Shown: positions 25,425-34,818, counted from the stretch's first letter. The stretch: DNA of 40,226 nucleotides from Nocardiopsis alkaliphila YIM 80379 (GCF_000341005.1 NZ_ANBD01000126.1:1-40226), one strand, 5' to 3'. Translations and numbers: made by a program. Notes: generated from the sequence alone by a model not told the origin.

Positions 25425-26024
25425 ATGCGAACCCTCACCTACTTCGTCGCGGTCTCGCTCGACGGCTTCGTCTGCGCGCCCGACGGTTCCTTCGACTTCT
25501 TTCCCAGCGGCAGCGAATACGACGAGAACACCGACTTCCACCTGAACGAATACCCGGAACTGGTCCCGACGAGCGTCCGTGCCGGGCTGGGGCTGGACAC
25601 ACCCAACAGGCACTTCGACACGATGCTCCAAGGTCGGGGCTCCTACCAGGTCGCCTTGGACCAGGCGATGACCAGTCCCTACGGCCACATGCGCGAATAC
25701 GTGTTCTCCCGAACGCTGCCCGCCGACATCGACCCGAACGTGACCGTCGTGGCCACCGATCCTCGTACGAAGGTCCGCGAACTCAAGGCGCAAGAGAGCG
25801 AACTCGACGTCTGTCTGGTCGGCGGCCCCACCCTCGCCGGCACCCTGTTGCCGGAGATCGACGAGCTCCTGATCAAACGCTATCCCGTGATCGTCGGAGC
25901 CGGAAAACCGCTTTTCGCGGGCGCGACGTTCGACCCGACCCTCTTCGCCCGGGTGAAGAGCGACGTCTACGCCAACGGGTCCGACTACACGCTCTTTCGC
26001 CGCCACGAATCCTCGTCCGTGTGA
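25425..26024 (+). CDS. Dihydrofolate reductase family protein (RibD C-terminal-like)
   Basis: 199 residues. Seen: TYFVAVSLDGFVCAPDG (strand 1 and the substrate loop), the helix-loop around TPNRHFDTMLQGRGSY, VFSRTLP, VCLVGGPTLAGTLLPEIDELLIKRYPVIVGAGKPLF (the NADPH-binding GG motif and the C-terminal strand set). This is the DHFR-like fold of RibD C-terminal reductases, not a classical FolA. The substrate is unknown; the enzymes use NADPH. The start is ATG with AGAGGAG 5 bases upstream. It is divergent from tetR and probably repressed by it. Confidence 0.9.
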   Translation: MRTLTYFVAVSLDGFVCAPDGSFDFFPSGSEYDENTDFHLNEYPELVPTSVRAGLGLDTPNRHFDTMLQGRGSYQVALDQAMTSPYGHMREYVFSRTLPADIDPNVTVVATDPRTKVRELKAQESELDVCLVGGPTLAGTLLPEIDELLIKRYPVIVGAGKPLFAGATFDPTLFARVKSDVYANGSDYTLFRRHESSSV

Positions 26025-26051
26025 CCGAACGCCCATGACCCGGATGTTCAC

Positions 26052-26082
26052 GTTCGCGAGGGCTCAAAACCCCCTCGTGAAC
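26052..26082 (+). terminator. Hairpin after the reductase gene
   Basis: An 11-bp stem with one G-U pair: GTTCGCGAGGG (26052-26062), loop of 9, CCCTCGTGAAC (26072-26082). It lies 27 bases past the stop. No T-run follows. Confidence 0.6.
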
Positions 26083-26245
26083 GGCCATAATGCGTGTGTG
26101 GGGCACGGACCGGGCAGGCCACCGAGTGTGCGCGGAAATACCCCGGAAATATCCGCCCGGCACACTGGACCTTGGGACAAGGCCCGGCTCGGCTCCGCGA
26201 CCACCGGAGTGGGCCGGAACCGATCGGCATCGAGGAAGGTTGATC

Positions 26246-27607
26246 GTGAATCGACAGCAGGAATTCGTGCTCCGCACGCTGGAGGAGCGCGACATCCGGT
26301 TCGTGAGGCTGTGGTTCACCGACGTGCTCGGGTACCTCAAGTCCGTGGCGGTGGCACCCGCCGAACTGGAGGCCGCCTTCTCCGAGGGCATCGGGTTCGA
26401 CGGTTCCTCGATCGAGGGGTTCGCCCGGGTGCATGAGGCCGACATGCTCGCTCAGCCCGATCCCGCCACCTTCCAGGTATTGCCCTGGCGCAACGAGCCG
26501 CACGGCACCGCGCGCATGTACTGCGACATCCTCATGCCCGACGGTTCGCCCTCCCCGGCCGATCCGCGCCACGTGCTCAAGCGACAGCTCAGCAAGGCCT
26601 CCGAGCTCGGGTTCACCTTCTACACCCACCCCGAGATCGAGTTCTACCTGCTCAAGAAGTTCCCAGAACAGGGAGAGTTCCCCGAGCCGAACGACTCGGG
26701 TGGCTACTTCGACCACACCCCGCACAACAGCGCACACGACTTCCGGCGCAACGCGATCAACATGCTCGAAGCCATGGGCATCTCGGTGGAGTACAGCCAC
26801 CACGAGGCCGGCCCCGGCCAGCAGGAGATCGACCTGCGCTACGCGGACGCGCTGACCACCGCCGACAACATCATGACCTTCCGGCTGGTGATGAAGGAGG
26901 TGGCGATGGAGCAGGGCGTGTACGCCACCTTCATGCCCAAGCCCTTCACCCAATACCCGGGATCGGGTATGCACACCCACCTGTCGCTGTTCGAGGGCGA
27001 CCGCAACGCCTTCTACGAGCCGGGCGCCGATTACCAGCTGTCCAAGGTGGGACGCGGGTTCATCGCCGGTCTGCTGCGCCACGCCGACGAGATCGCGGCC
27101 GTGACCAACCAATGGGTGAACTCCTACAAGCGACTGTGGGACGACCCTGCGGCCTCCGCCGGAATGGGTGGTGAGGCACCCGCCTACATCTGCTGGGGAC
27201 ACAACAACCGCTCCGCCCTGGTCCGGGTGCCGATGTACAAGCCGGGCAAGTCCAACTCCAGCCGGATCGAGATCCGTTCCCTGGACAGCGCCACCAACCC
27301 GTACCTGGCCTACGCGGTCGTTCTGGCCGCCGGACTCAAGGGCATCGAGGAGGGGTACGAACTGCCCCCGGGTGCCGAGGACGACGTGTGGGCGCTGACC
27401 GACGCCGAACGTCGAGCGCTCGGGATCCGGCCCCTGCCGCAGAGCCTGGACGAGGCGCTGCGTCTGATGGAGAGCAGCGAGTTGGTCGCCGAGGCCCTAG
27501 GCGAGCACGTGTTCGACTTCTTCCTGCGCAACAAGAAGGCGGAATGGTACTCCTACCGCCGGCAGGTGACCCCGTACGAGCTCCAGCGCTACCTGCCCAC
27601 GTTGTAG
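26246..27607 (+). CDS. glnA2: Glutamine synthetase-like ligase GlnA2
   Basis: 453 residues from GTG 26246 with GAGGAAGG upstream. The GS fold is complete: IGFDGSSIEGF, FYTHPEIEFYLL, GPGQQEIDLRYADALTTADN, FMPKPFTQYPGSGMHTHLSLF, NRSALVRVP, SRIEIRSLDSATNPYLAYAVVL. It is shorter than GlnA and lies downstream of glnA-glnE, as in Mycobacterium (glnA1-glnE-glnA2). In Streptomyces the GlnA2 protein has been linked to gamma-glutamylation of polyamines rather than glutamine synthesis, so its substrate should not be assumed to be ammonia. No GlnR box was seen upstream. A hairpin follows. Confidence 0.93.
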   Translation: MNRQQEFVLRTLEERDIRFVRLWFTDVLGYLKSVAVAPAELEAAFSEGIGFDGSSIEGFARVHEADMLAQPDPATFQVLPWRNEPHGTARMYCDILMPDGSPSPADPRHVLKRQLSKASELGFTFYTHPEIEFYLLKKFPEQGEFPEPNDSGGYFDHTPHNSAHDFRRNAINMLEAMGISVEYSHHEAGPGQQEIDLRYADALTTADNIMTFRLVMKEVAMEQGVYATFMPKPFTQYPGSGMHTHLSLFEGDRNAFYEPGADYQLSKVGRGFIAGLLRHADEIAAVTNQWVNSYKRLWDDPAASAGMGGEAPAYICWGHNNRSALVRVPMYKPGKSNSSRIEIRSLDSATNPYLAYAVVLAAGLKGIEEGYELPPGAEDDVWALTDAERRALGIRPLPQSLDEALRLMESSELVAEALGEHVFDFFLRNKKAEWYSYRRQVTPYELQRYLPTL

Positions 27608-27632
27608 GGCGCACAGGAAGTACGAACGTACG

Positions 27633-27663
27633 GCCCCCGCCGGCCAGGATGGTCGACGGGGGC
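27633..27663 (+). terminator. Hairpin after glnA2
   Basis: GCCCCCG (27633-27639) pairs with CGGGGGC (27657-27663). After one mismatch, five more inner pairs close on a 5-base loop. It lies 26 bases past the glnA2 stop. Confidence 0.65.
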
Positions 27664-27734
27664 GTCGTCGCTTCCGTGGTCACGTCCGGTGAAGGGAAAG
27701 AAGCCGGAAATTCTCCGCGAGCGACGTCCTCCAC

Positions 27735-27760
27735 GGAACAGACACCGGCGAACACGCGTT
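27735..27760 (+). promoter_or_regulatory. Candidate ECF-type promoter of the rhodanese gene
   Basis: GGAAC (27735-27739) and CGTT (27757-27760) are separated by 17 bases; read as GGAAC-N18-GTT it fits the Streptomyces SigR form (GGAAT-N18-GTT) or SigE-like sites. The transcript would begin near 27768, about 90 bases before the TTG start. A rhodanese would suit thiol-stress control (inference). Confidence 0.35.
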
Positions 27761-27859
27761 GACAACCCTTGGGAACCGATTTCCTACCGAAGCGATCGAC
27801 TACCGCCGGCCGCTTCCCCGCCCGCCACCGACCCATGCCTTCTCCTGGAGCCCACGCCC

Positions 27860-28438
27860 TTGAGCCAGACCATCGACACCGCCACCGTCCGATTCCAGGT
27901 CGACCGCGGCCCCATGCCGCTTCTGGTCGACGTTCGCACCCCCGCCGAGTTCGAGGACGCGCACGTTCCCGGCGCGATCAACCTTCCCTTGGCGGCCCTG
28001 GAGTGGCACGCCGAGCGCGTGTCCCGCGACGCCACCGAACAGATCGTCCTGGTCTGTCAGAACGGGCCGCGCGCCAAGCGGGCGCAGGCCCGGCTCGCCG
28101 CCGCCGGACTCACCGACACCGTCGTGCTCGAAGGGGGTTTGAACGCCTGGGAGGACGAGGACGGGCCTGTGGTACGCGGCCCCGAACACTGGGCGTTGGA
28201 ACGGCAGGCACGCCTGGTCGCCGGGTCCCTCGTGCTGGTGGCCGCCCTGGCGAGCCTGTGGTGGACCCCAGCGGCGTTCGTCGCGGCCTTCATCGGCGCC
28301 GGGCTGGTCTTCGCCGGGTTGACCGACACCTGCGGAATGGCCCTGTTGCTGGCCAAGCTTCCCTACAACCGGCCGACCACCAAGGTGGACGTGGAGGCGT
28401 CCCTGGCCCGGATCTCCCGCGCCGGCGGTCGGGTCTGA
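27860..28438 (+). CDS. Rhodanese-like protein with DUF2892 membrane domain
   Basis: 192 residues from TTG 27860 with TGGAG upstream; the frame to 27689 is open but unsupported. The N-terminal rhodanese domain (LLVDVRTPAEFEDAHVPGAINLP) carries the active-site loop CQNGPRA, whose Cys can carry persulfide sulfur. It is followed by DUF2892 with two transmembrane segments (AGSLVLVAALASLWW and AAFVAAFIGAGLVFAGLTDTCGMALLLAKLPYN). The membrane part may move sulfur or related anions, by analogy with YgaP of E. coli. The gene is convergent with the LuxR-type regulator gene; only 7 bases separate them. Confidence 0.9.
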   Translation: MSQTIDTATVRFQVDRGPMPLLVDVRTPAEFEDAHVPGAINLPLAALEWHAERVSRDATEQIVLVCQNGPRAKRAQARLAAAGLTDTVVLEGGLNAWEDEDGPVVRGPEHWALERQARLVAGSLVLVAALASLWWTPAAFVAAFIGAGLVFAGLTDTCGMALLLAKLPYNRPTTKVDVEASLARISRAGGRV

Positions 28439-28445
28439 CCAAGAC

Positions 28446-31325
28446 TCAACCGAGCCCGAATCCGAGCTCGCGGGCCCGGGCCACGGCGGCGGTGCGATTG
28501 TCGACCTCCAGCTTGGCCATGAGGTTGGTGACGTGCACGCTCACCGTCTTGGCCGAGATGAACAACGCCTCCCCCACCTGGCGATTGCTCAAGCCCTTGG
28601 CCACCTGGATCAGGACCTCCGCCTCACGCGGGGTGAGCCCGGCGGGCAAGGTCGTCGGGGCCGGCCTGGTCCCGGCCAGGGCCGAGCTCATCCCGTCCAC
28701 GTGGTCTCGCCCCCCGAACTCCGCCTCACCGTTCAATTCCCTGGCCCGCTCCACCATCGTCCGAGCCCGATCGAGATCGCCCAGTGCGAGCAGGGCCCAA
28801 AAGGCCCCACGAGAGGCTTCGAACAGCTTTCCCGGGCCGGCCTCCACCGCCAACGCCAGTGCGTGCTCCCAATGCACGAGCGCACGAGCCGGATCCGTTT
28901 CGAGCCACCCTCGGGCCATGTGCCGGCCGAGTCTGGCCGAAGGCGCACTCGGCCAGTCCGCACGCTCCACCCTCCGCCACAACAGCACGGCCAGTTCCTC
29001 GGCGAGTTCGGCGTCTTGGGGCAGATCACGGCGGCGCAGGCGGGCCACCAGCTCGGCCCAGGCCGGCGTTCCCTGAAAACCGGCCCGACCCTCGCTGATC
29101 AGTCCGATGTCCGCCTCCGCCTCGAAGGCCAAGCGCGCGGCCTCGGCCCAGCGCTCTCCCGGTCCGTCCAGCAGGAGCCCCAACCACCCGTAGTAGTGCG
29201 AAACGTACTCCAGAGCCGAGCTGCGGTCCCGGGGCAACAACCGGGTGAACTCGCCCAAGGCCTTCTCGCAGGCGTCCCAATCGCCCCTGATCGCGTGTAT
29301 CTGGGCGATGATCACCTGACGACGTGCGGCCGCGAGGTCCCCCACCTCGGGGTGGGTCTCCAGTACCCGTTGGGCCTCGCTCACCCGTCCCAGGGCGATG
29401 AGGTAGATGGCGACCCCGTTGGCGTGGAAGCCACCCTGGCTGCGCAGGATCCCCAGGTCCGCGCACCGATCCAGGACCTCTCGGGCCAGTTCCAGGGCTC
29501 CCTCCGGTTCCAAGCGCAGGTGCAGGTTGTGGGCCAGGTTGTTGAGCCCGCGCAACTCCACTTGGACCTCACCCGAATCCCGGGCGATGCGAATCCCTTC
29601 CCGAAGCATCTCCACGGACTCGTCGGATCCGGTGACGCCCAGCAGGGAGCCCAAGGTGACCAGGGCGTCGGCCTCACTGGCCCGATCCCCGACCCCGCGC
29701 GCGGTCTCGATGGCGGTCCGGGAGACCTCCTCGGCCTCCTCGTCGAACCCCTGGAGCATCAAGGCCGAGGCCATGGCCGCGCCGATCAGGGCCTGTTCGG
29801 GGTGGTCCTCGGGGAGCATCCCGGTGGCGGCGCGCAGATCGTCCAAGGCCGCGCTACGGCCCAGGTCCTTGTAGGCGCGGGCACGGGCCACGAGCAGGCG
29901 TGCGGCCGTCTGGGGATCGTCCGCGGAGTCCAGGTCGGCGAGGCCGTCGGTGGCGTGCTCGGCCGCACGACGTAGCTCCCCGGCCACCTGGGCGGCCAGA
30001 CACACCCGAAGCAGCAACGCGCCACGGTCCAGTCCGAGGCGTTCGGCGGCGTCGGGCACCGACTCCCACAGTTCCAGCACCCGTTCGAGGAGTTCCAGGT
30101 ATTCGGGGTGGGCGGCCGAGGCCAGGGCCCGTTCGGCGGCCTCCCAGGAGGCGACCAAGGCGCGCGCGTGGTCGTGGGCGGCGTAGGCGTGGTGGGCGAG
30201 TCGAGCCACGGTCTCGCTCCGGGACAGTCCGGCCACTCCGGTGGCCAGGGCCTCGGTGTAGCGGCGGTGTGCTCGGACGCGCTGACCGGGCAGCAGGTCG
30301 TTCTTGACCGCCTCGGCGAGCAGGGCGTGCCGGAACACGTAACCGGTGTCGGTGGCGGTGATGAGTCGGGCGTCCACCGCCTGGCGGAGGGCCTCGTCCA
30401 GGTCGTCCTCATCGATCCCGGAACGTTCGGCCACGTCGGCGAGCAGGGTGTGGCCCACCCGATCACCGGCGAGCGCGGCCAGCCCCAGGACCTTGCGAGC
30501 GGTGGCGGGGAGTGGCTCGACGTGACGCATGAGCAGTTCCCGGGGCCCTTCGGGGACACCACCCTCGGCGCCGCCGGTGCCCAGGAAGGATTCGACGAAC
30601 AGGGGGTTGCCGCCGCTGCGCTCGTGCAGCAGGTCCAGGTCACCGGAGGAAAGGGAGCCGCCCAGCGCGGCGGCCTGTTCGGCCACCTCTTGGCGGGAGA
30701 GCGGCTCCAGGTCCAGTCGGGTGACGCGGGGCAAGCGCTCCAGTTCGGGCAGGAGGGACCGCAGTGGGTGAGTGCGGTGCAGGTCGTCGGTGCGCACCGA
30801 GATCACCAGGTGGAGGGGAACGGCGTGGAAGTTGCGCAAGAGGAAGACGAGGAGGTCGCGGGTGGAGGCATCGGACCAGTGCAGGTCCTCCACCGCCAGA
30901 GCGAGCCCGTCAGGACGGGATCGCTCCTCCAGGAAGGTCAGTACCGCCTCGAACAGGCGGGCACGGCCGTGTTCGTCGTGGACGGGCGGTATGGGAGCGG
31001 TCTCGCCCAGGCCCGGCAGGAGGCGAACGATCTCGGCCGCCTCTTCGAGTGGCCCGTCGTCGGTGCGCAGCAGTTGGCGTAGCAAGGCGGTGAAGGGGGC
31101 CAAGGCCACACCTTCGGTGCCCAATTCCAGGCAGGCGCCCAATGCCTTCCGGGCCATGGGGGTCCGGTCCAGGTACTCGGCGAGCAGTCGTGACTTGCCG
31201 ATGCCGGCGTCCCCGCACAGTAGGACCGCGCGGGACCCCCCTTCCAGCGCCCGGTGGGCGTCGGTGAGGAGGTGGTCGAGATGGCGCTTGCGGCCCACGA
31301 GGGCGACGGATTCGGTGGGGGGCAT
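28446..31325 (-). CDS. Large LuxR-family regulator with AAA-type ATPase domain (LAL)
   Basis: 959 residues from ATG 31325. The N-terminal NTPase domain has Walker A GDAGIGKS (38-45), Walker B-like LALAVEDLHWSD and a sensor region (LVISVRTDD). A long middle region of TPR-like helices follows (about residues 400-880). The C-terminus is a LuxR HTH (LTPREAEVLIQVAKGLSNRQVGEALFISAKTVSVHVTNLMAKL). Such proteins activate pathway genes in response to a ligand. The frame continues upstream to 31565, but that part overlaps hmp. CATACT lies 7 bases before the ATG and there is no ribosome site, so translation may be leaderless. The target genes are unknown. Confidence 0.9.
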   Translation of the reverse strand: MPPTESVALVGRKRHLDHLLTDAHRALEGGSRAVLLCGDAGIGKSRLLAEYLDRTPMARKALGACLELGTEGVALAPFTALLRQLLRTDDGPLEEAAEIVRLLPGLGETAPIPPVHDEHGRARLFEAVLTFLEERSRPDGLALAVEDLHWSDASTRDLLVFLLRNFHAVPLHLVISVRTDDLHRTHPLRSLLPELERLPRVTRLDLEPLSRQEVAEQAAALGGSLSSGDLDLLHERSGGNPLFVESFLGTGGAEGGVPEGPRELLMRHVEPLPATARKVLGLAALAGDRVGHTLLADVAERSGIDEDDLDEALRQAVDARLITATDTGYVFRHALLAEAVKNDLLPGQRVRAHRRYTEALATGVAGLSRSETVARLAHHAYAAHDHARALVASWEAAERALASAAHPEYLELLERVLELWESVPDAAERLGLDRGALLLRVCLAAQVAGELRRAAEHATDGLADLDSADDPQTAARLLVARARAYKDLGRSAALDDLRAATGMLPEDHPEQALIGAAMASALMLQGFDEEAEEVSRTAIETARGVGDRASEADALVTLGSLLGVTGSDESVEMLREGIRIARDSGEVQVELRGLNNLAHNLHLRLEPEGALELAREVLDRCADLGILRSQGGFHANGVAIYLIALGRVSEAQRVLETHPEVGDLAAARRQVIIAQIHAIRGDWDACEKALGEFTRLLPRDRSSALEYVSHYYGWLGLLLDGPGERWAEAARLAFEAEADIGLISEGRAGFQGTPAWAELVARLRRRDLPQDAELAEELAVLLWRRVERADWPSAPSARLGRHMARGWLETDPARALVHWEHALALAVEAGPGKLFEASRGAFWALLALGDLDRARTMVERARELNGEAEFGGRDHVDGMSSALAGTRPAPTTLPAGLTPREAEVLIQVAKGLSNRQVGEALFISAKTVSVHVTNLMAKLEVDNRTAAVARARELGFGLG

Positions 31326-31413
31326 ACGGATCAGTATGCACCGATCCGCTCCACCCATCGTCGAGCGCCCGGTTCGGGAGCACCTCGCCTGCGGGCGGAG
31401 CGGACCTTCGGGC

Positions 31414-32616
31414 TCAGGCCTGGCCGAGCCAGAGGTCGGGGCCGAAGACCTCGTAGTGCACCTTGCGGGCGGGCAGCCCGCTCTTGAGCAGTTCGGAACG
31501 GACCGCACGCATGAACGGCAGCGGGCCGCACATGTACGCCTCGGCGTCCGCGGGCACCTCGACACGGCTCATGTCGATGTCGCCGAGGTACACGCGGTCC
31601 TCCTCGGAGCCCTCGTGGCCATCCTCGTACCAGGTGTGGGCGGTGGCTCCGGGCAGGCGCTCGACCAGCGCGGCGACCTCCTCTCGGTGGGCGTGGTCCT
31701 GGGGGGACCGATCGGCGTGCAGGACCAACACACGACGAGCGCTGTCGTGATCGGCCAGGTGACGCAGCATCGCCACCATCGGAGTGTTGCCGATCCCCGC
31801 CGAGACCAGCACCAGGGGATGGTCGCCCTCGGAGAGGGTGACGTCGCCCGCCGGGGTGGAGACCATGAGGGTGTCGCCGGGCGCGGCGGTGCCGTGCAGG
31901 AGGCTGGAGACCTCACCGGCGGGGTGGTCCTCACCGGCGCGCAGGCGCTTGACGGTGATGCGACGGCGGCTGCCGTCCCAGCCGGAGACCGAGTACTGGC
32001 GGGCCTGATGGATGCCGTCGGGCATCCGCACCCGTACGCTGACGTACTGGCCGGCGCGAAAGTCCGGGGCGGGGGCGCCGTCTCCGGGTTCCAGGGTGAG
32101 GGTGGCGGCGTCGGGGGTCTGCTCGTGGCGTTCGGCCACCGTCCAGGGGCGCCATACGTCGCGTCCGGTGCCACCGGCCTCCTGGTACAGGCGGGCCTCC
32201 ATGGCGATGAGGGCGCCGGCCATGAGCCAGTACACCTCGTCCCAGGCGGCGACGACGTCGGGCGTGGCGGCCTCCCCCAGGGTGTGGGCGATCGCTTCGA
32301 AGAGGTACTTGTGCACGATCACGTACTGGTCCTCGGTGACTCCGAGGGAGACGTGCTTGTGCGCGATGCGGGACAGGAGGGCGTCCGGACGCTCGTCGGG
32401 GTTGTCGAGCAGCATCGTGGCGAAGGCCGCGATGGAGCCGGCCAGGGCCTGTCGCTGTTCACCGCTGGCCTGGTTGCCCCGGTTGAACAGCCCGTCGAGC
32501 AGCTCGGGACGCTCGCCCAGCATCGTGTCGTAGAACCGGGCTGTGATGGTGTCCAGCGCTCCGGCGACGGCGGGGATGGTGGCGCGGACCGTGGCCGCGG
32601 ACTCGGTGGAGAGCAC
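31414..32616 (-). CDS. hmp: Flavohemoprotein, nitric oxide dioxygenase
   Basis: 400 residues from GTG 32616 with GGAGGAAGC directly upstream. Converts NO and oxygen to nitrate with NAD(P)H. The N-terminal globin has Tyr B10 (Y29), F44 and proximal His H88 in IAHKHVSLGV. The FAD domain has FRAGQYVSVRV and RQYSVSG. The NAD domain has AGIGNTPMVAML and ends with YMCGPLPFMRAV. It lies downstream of nsrR on the same strand, with a palindrome 37 bases before the start, the expected regulation. Confidence 0.95.
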   Translation of the reverse strand: MLSTESAATVRATIPAVAGALDTITARFYDTMLGERPELLDGLFNRGNQASGEQRQALAGSIAAFATMLLDNPDERPDALLSRIAHKHVSLGVTEDQYVIVHKYLFEAIAHTLGEAATPDVVAAWDEVYWLMAGALIAMEARLYQEAGGTGRDVWRPWTVAERHEQTPDAATLTLEPGDGAPAPDFRAGQYVSVRVRMPDGIHQARQYSVSGWDGSRRRITVKRLRAGEDHPAGEVSSLLHGTAAPGDTLMVSTPAGDVTLSEGDHPLVLVSAGIGNTPMVAMLRHLADHDSARRVLVLHADRSPQDHAHREEVAALVERLPGATAHTWYEDGHEGSEEDRVYLGDIDMSRVEVPADAEAYMCGPLPFMRAVRSELLKSGLPARKVHYEVFGPDLWLGQA

Positions 32617-32652
32617 GCTTCCTCCTAGGCCGAGAGGTCTCCCGGCAGAGAT

Positions 32653-32675
32653 AATTGGCATCTGCAATGCATATT
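32653..32675 (-). promoter_or_regulatory. NsrR operator candidate upstream of hmp
   Basis: AATTGGCAT (32653-32661), CTGCA, ATGCATATT (32667-32675) form an imperfect inverted repeat (7 of 9 pairs). It is AT-rich and lies between the nsrR stop and the hmp start, 37 bases before the GTG at 32616. Its form (AAT..GCAT, 5-base spacer) resembles known NsrR sites. NsrR would repress hmp until NO destroys its cluster. Confidence 0.65.
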
Positions 32676-32720
32676 AAATCCCTCTCTCGGGCCCCTCACA
32701 GCGGGGTGGTCGAAAGAGCT

Positions 32721-33188
32721 TTACCCCTGCTCGGCGGGGCTTGTCGCGGCGGAACCGTCTTGACGCAGCACGGTCAGGACCTGCCGCGTGGGCGAGGCCA
32801 CCAGGGACTCCACGGTCACCTCGTCCAGGGAGGCGTAGAAGGCCTCACGGGCCCGGGCCAACGCCCCCCGCAGATTGCACGCCGCACGCAGGGGGCAGGG
32901 TGGATCGTCCTCACAACCGGCCAGGTCACCATCGCCCTCCAACTCACGGACGATCGCCCCGACCGAGGAACGGCGCCCCGCCTCGGTCAGCAGCAATCCA
33001 CCGCCACGGCCACGGCGCGCCTCGACCAAACCGAGTTCGGACAGGCGCGCCACCACCTTGGCCATGTGGGTGTAGGGCACGGCGAGCATCCCGGCGACGG
33101 TGCGGGTGGTGAAGAGTTCGCCCTCCCTCGCCACCGCGAGCCGCATGACCAGGCGTAGGGAGACGTCGGTGAAGGCGGTCAGGCGCAT
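32721..33188 (-). CDS. nsrR: NsrR-type Rrf2 family nitric oxide sensor
   Basis: 155 residues. The winged helix (FTTRTVAGMLAVPYTHMAKVVARLSELGLVEARRGRGGGL) is that of Rrf2 regulators. Three cysteines, C92, C98 and C104 (CEDDPPCPLRAAC), have the spacing of the [4Fe-4S] ligands of Streptomyces NsrR (93, 99 and 105). The N-terminus MRLTAFTD has the aspartate at residue 8 that completes the cluster in that protein. The hmp gene next downstream is the classic target. It is probably transcribed with hmp or separately regulated through 32653-32675. Confidence 0.93.
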   Translation of the reverse strand: MRLTAFTDVSLRLVMRLAVAREGELFTTRTVAGMLAVPYTHMAKVVARLSELGLVEARRGRGGGLLLTEAGRRSSVGAIVRELEGDGDLAGCEDDPPCPLRAACNLRGALARAREAFYASLDEVTVESLVASPTRQVLTVLRQDGSAATSPAEQG

Positions 33189-33216
33189 AGACCCATGTTA
33201 GGCCCTGTTCTCCGGA

Positions 33217-34818
33217 TCATTCCGGGCTCGTGGCCCCCGTTCGACGCGGTCCATCGGTGTCGGAAACGTCACTCTTCGCGGTACGCGCCCCGGAGACCTC
33301 GCGAGGCATCCACAGGAGCACCACCAACAGCCCCACCAGACCAAAGCCCAACGAGACCAGTGCCGCCAGGTGCAGGCCCGAGAGGAAGGCCTCCTTGGCC
33401 GGGGCGACCAGCACCCGCCCCTGCTCGCCCAGGCCCCGAGCCAAGGCCATCGTGCCCTCGATCGACTCACCGGCCGCACTCACCTGTTCGGGGCTCACCT
33501 CGGCCTCGGCCGTCGCCTCCTCCAGGACGGGCGCCATGGTCGACCGGTAGTGGAAGGAGATCACCGCGCCGAGGACCGCCACACCCATGGCGGTGGCCAC
33601 CTGGCGCACCGTGTTCTGCACCGCCGACGCGGCTCCGGCCTTGGCCGGCGGCACCGACGACATGATCGCGTCCGTGGCCGGGGTGAGCACCACCGCCATC
33701 GCCGAGGTCTGGAGGAAGAAGAACGCGATGATCAGCCACAGTGGGGTGTCCTGCTCGATCTGTGCGTAGAACACGAAGCTGCAGCACACGATCACCACCC
33801 CCGTGGCCGCCAGGGCGCGTCTTCCCACCAGGCGGACCAGGGTGGGGCTGAGCGGGGCGAAGAGCATCTGACCGAGCGCGGCGGGCAACACCAGCAATCC
33901 CGCGATGAACGGCGTGAACTCGCGCACGCTCTGCCAGTAGAAGCTGAGGAAGAAGATGATCCCGGACATGCTGAAGAACAGCACCATGATGATGGCGACG
34001 GACACGCTGAATCGGGGGTCGCGGAAGAACCGCACGTCCAGGGAGGGGTCGGGGGTGCGCGCCTCGTGCAGCAGGAAGAGCACGAGTACCACCACGCCCA
34101 ACGCCAGGGAGCCGAATACGTCCCAGTCGGCCAGGGACGCCCTCTCCCCCGCCGTGATGATCCCGTAGATCAGCAGCACCAGACCGGGGATGGACAACAG
34201 CACGCCCACCACGTCGGGGCGACCGGCGTGCTCGTCCCTGGACTCGGGGATGAGGACGAACATCAGCACCAACCCGACCAGTACGAACGGCACGTTCACC
34301 AGGAAGATCGAGCCCCACCAGAAGTTCTCCAGCAGCAGTCCGCCCGCCGACGGCCCGATCGCCATCGCCAGGCCCACCGCACCGGCCCAGATGCCGATCG
34401 CCCGGCCGCGTTCCTCGGCGGGAAAGACATTGGTGATCACCGACAAGGTCTGTGGCATGACCATGGAAGCACCGAATCCCATCACCGCGCGCGCCGCGAT
34501 GAGCTGTTCGGGACTTCGCGAATAGGCCGACAGGGCCGAAGCGACACCGAACACCACCAGTCCCCCTACGAGCAGCCGGCGACGGCCCCATCGGTCACCG
34601 AGGACGCCGAAGGTGAACAGTAGCCCCGCGAAGACCAGGGTGTAGGAGTTGATCGCCCAGGCCAGCTGAGCCTGACTCGCGCCCACGCCGTCCACCGGGT
34701 CGGACAGGGTGCGCAACGCCACGTTGAGGATCGTGTTGTCGGCCACGATCACCAACAGGCAGATGATGAGTACCGCGAGTCCACCCCACCTGCGCCGGTA
34801 CGCCGTCCGCTGGTCCAT
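33217..34818 (-). CDS. DHA2-family MFS drug exporter
   Basis: 533 residues, 14 predicted transmembrane segments, EmrB/QacA type. Seen: motif A-like GDRWGRRRLLVGG, ADNTILNVALRTL in the first segment, and the antiporter region (MGFGASMVMPQTLSVITNVFPAEERGRAIGIWAGAVGLAMAIGPSAGG). It probably exports toxic compounds with protons. The start is ATG 34818 (a TTG precedes it at 34821). The gene is divergent from the RiPP-like cluster at 35192; 370 bases lie between. It could export that product, but the cluster has its own exporter. Confidence 0.9.
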   Translation of the reverse strand: MDQRTAYRRRWGGLAVLIICLLVIVADNTILNVALRTLSDPVDGVGASQAQLAWAINSYTLVFAGLLFTFGVLGDRWGRRRLLVGGLVVFGVASALSAYSRSPEQLIAARAVMGFGASMVMPQTLSVITNVFPAEERGRAIGIWAGAVGLAMAIGPSAGGLLLENFWWGSIFLVNVPFVLVGLVLMFVLIPESRDEHAGRPDVVGVLLSIPGLVLLIYGIITAGERASLADWDVFGSLALGVVVLVLFLLHEARTPDPSLDVRFFRDPRFSVSVAIIMVLFFSMSGIIFFLSFYWQSVREFTPFIAGLLVLPAALGQMLFAPLSPTLVRLVGRRALAATGVVIVCCSFVFYAQIEQDTPLWLIIAFFFLQTSAMAVVLTPATDAIMSSVPPAKAGAASAVQNTVRQVATAMGVAVLGAVISFHYRSTMAPVLEEATAEAEVSPEQVSAAGESIEGTMALARGLGEQGRVLVAPAKEAFLSGLHLAALVSLGFGLVGLLVVLLWMPREVSGARTAKSDVSDTDGPRRTGATSPE

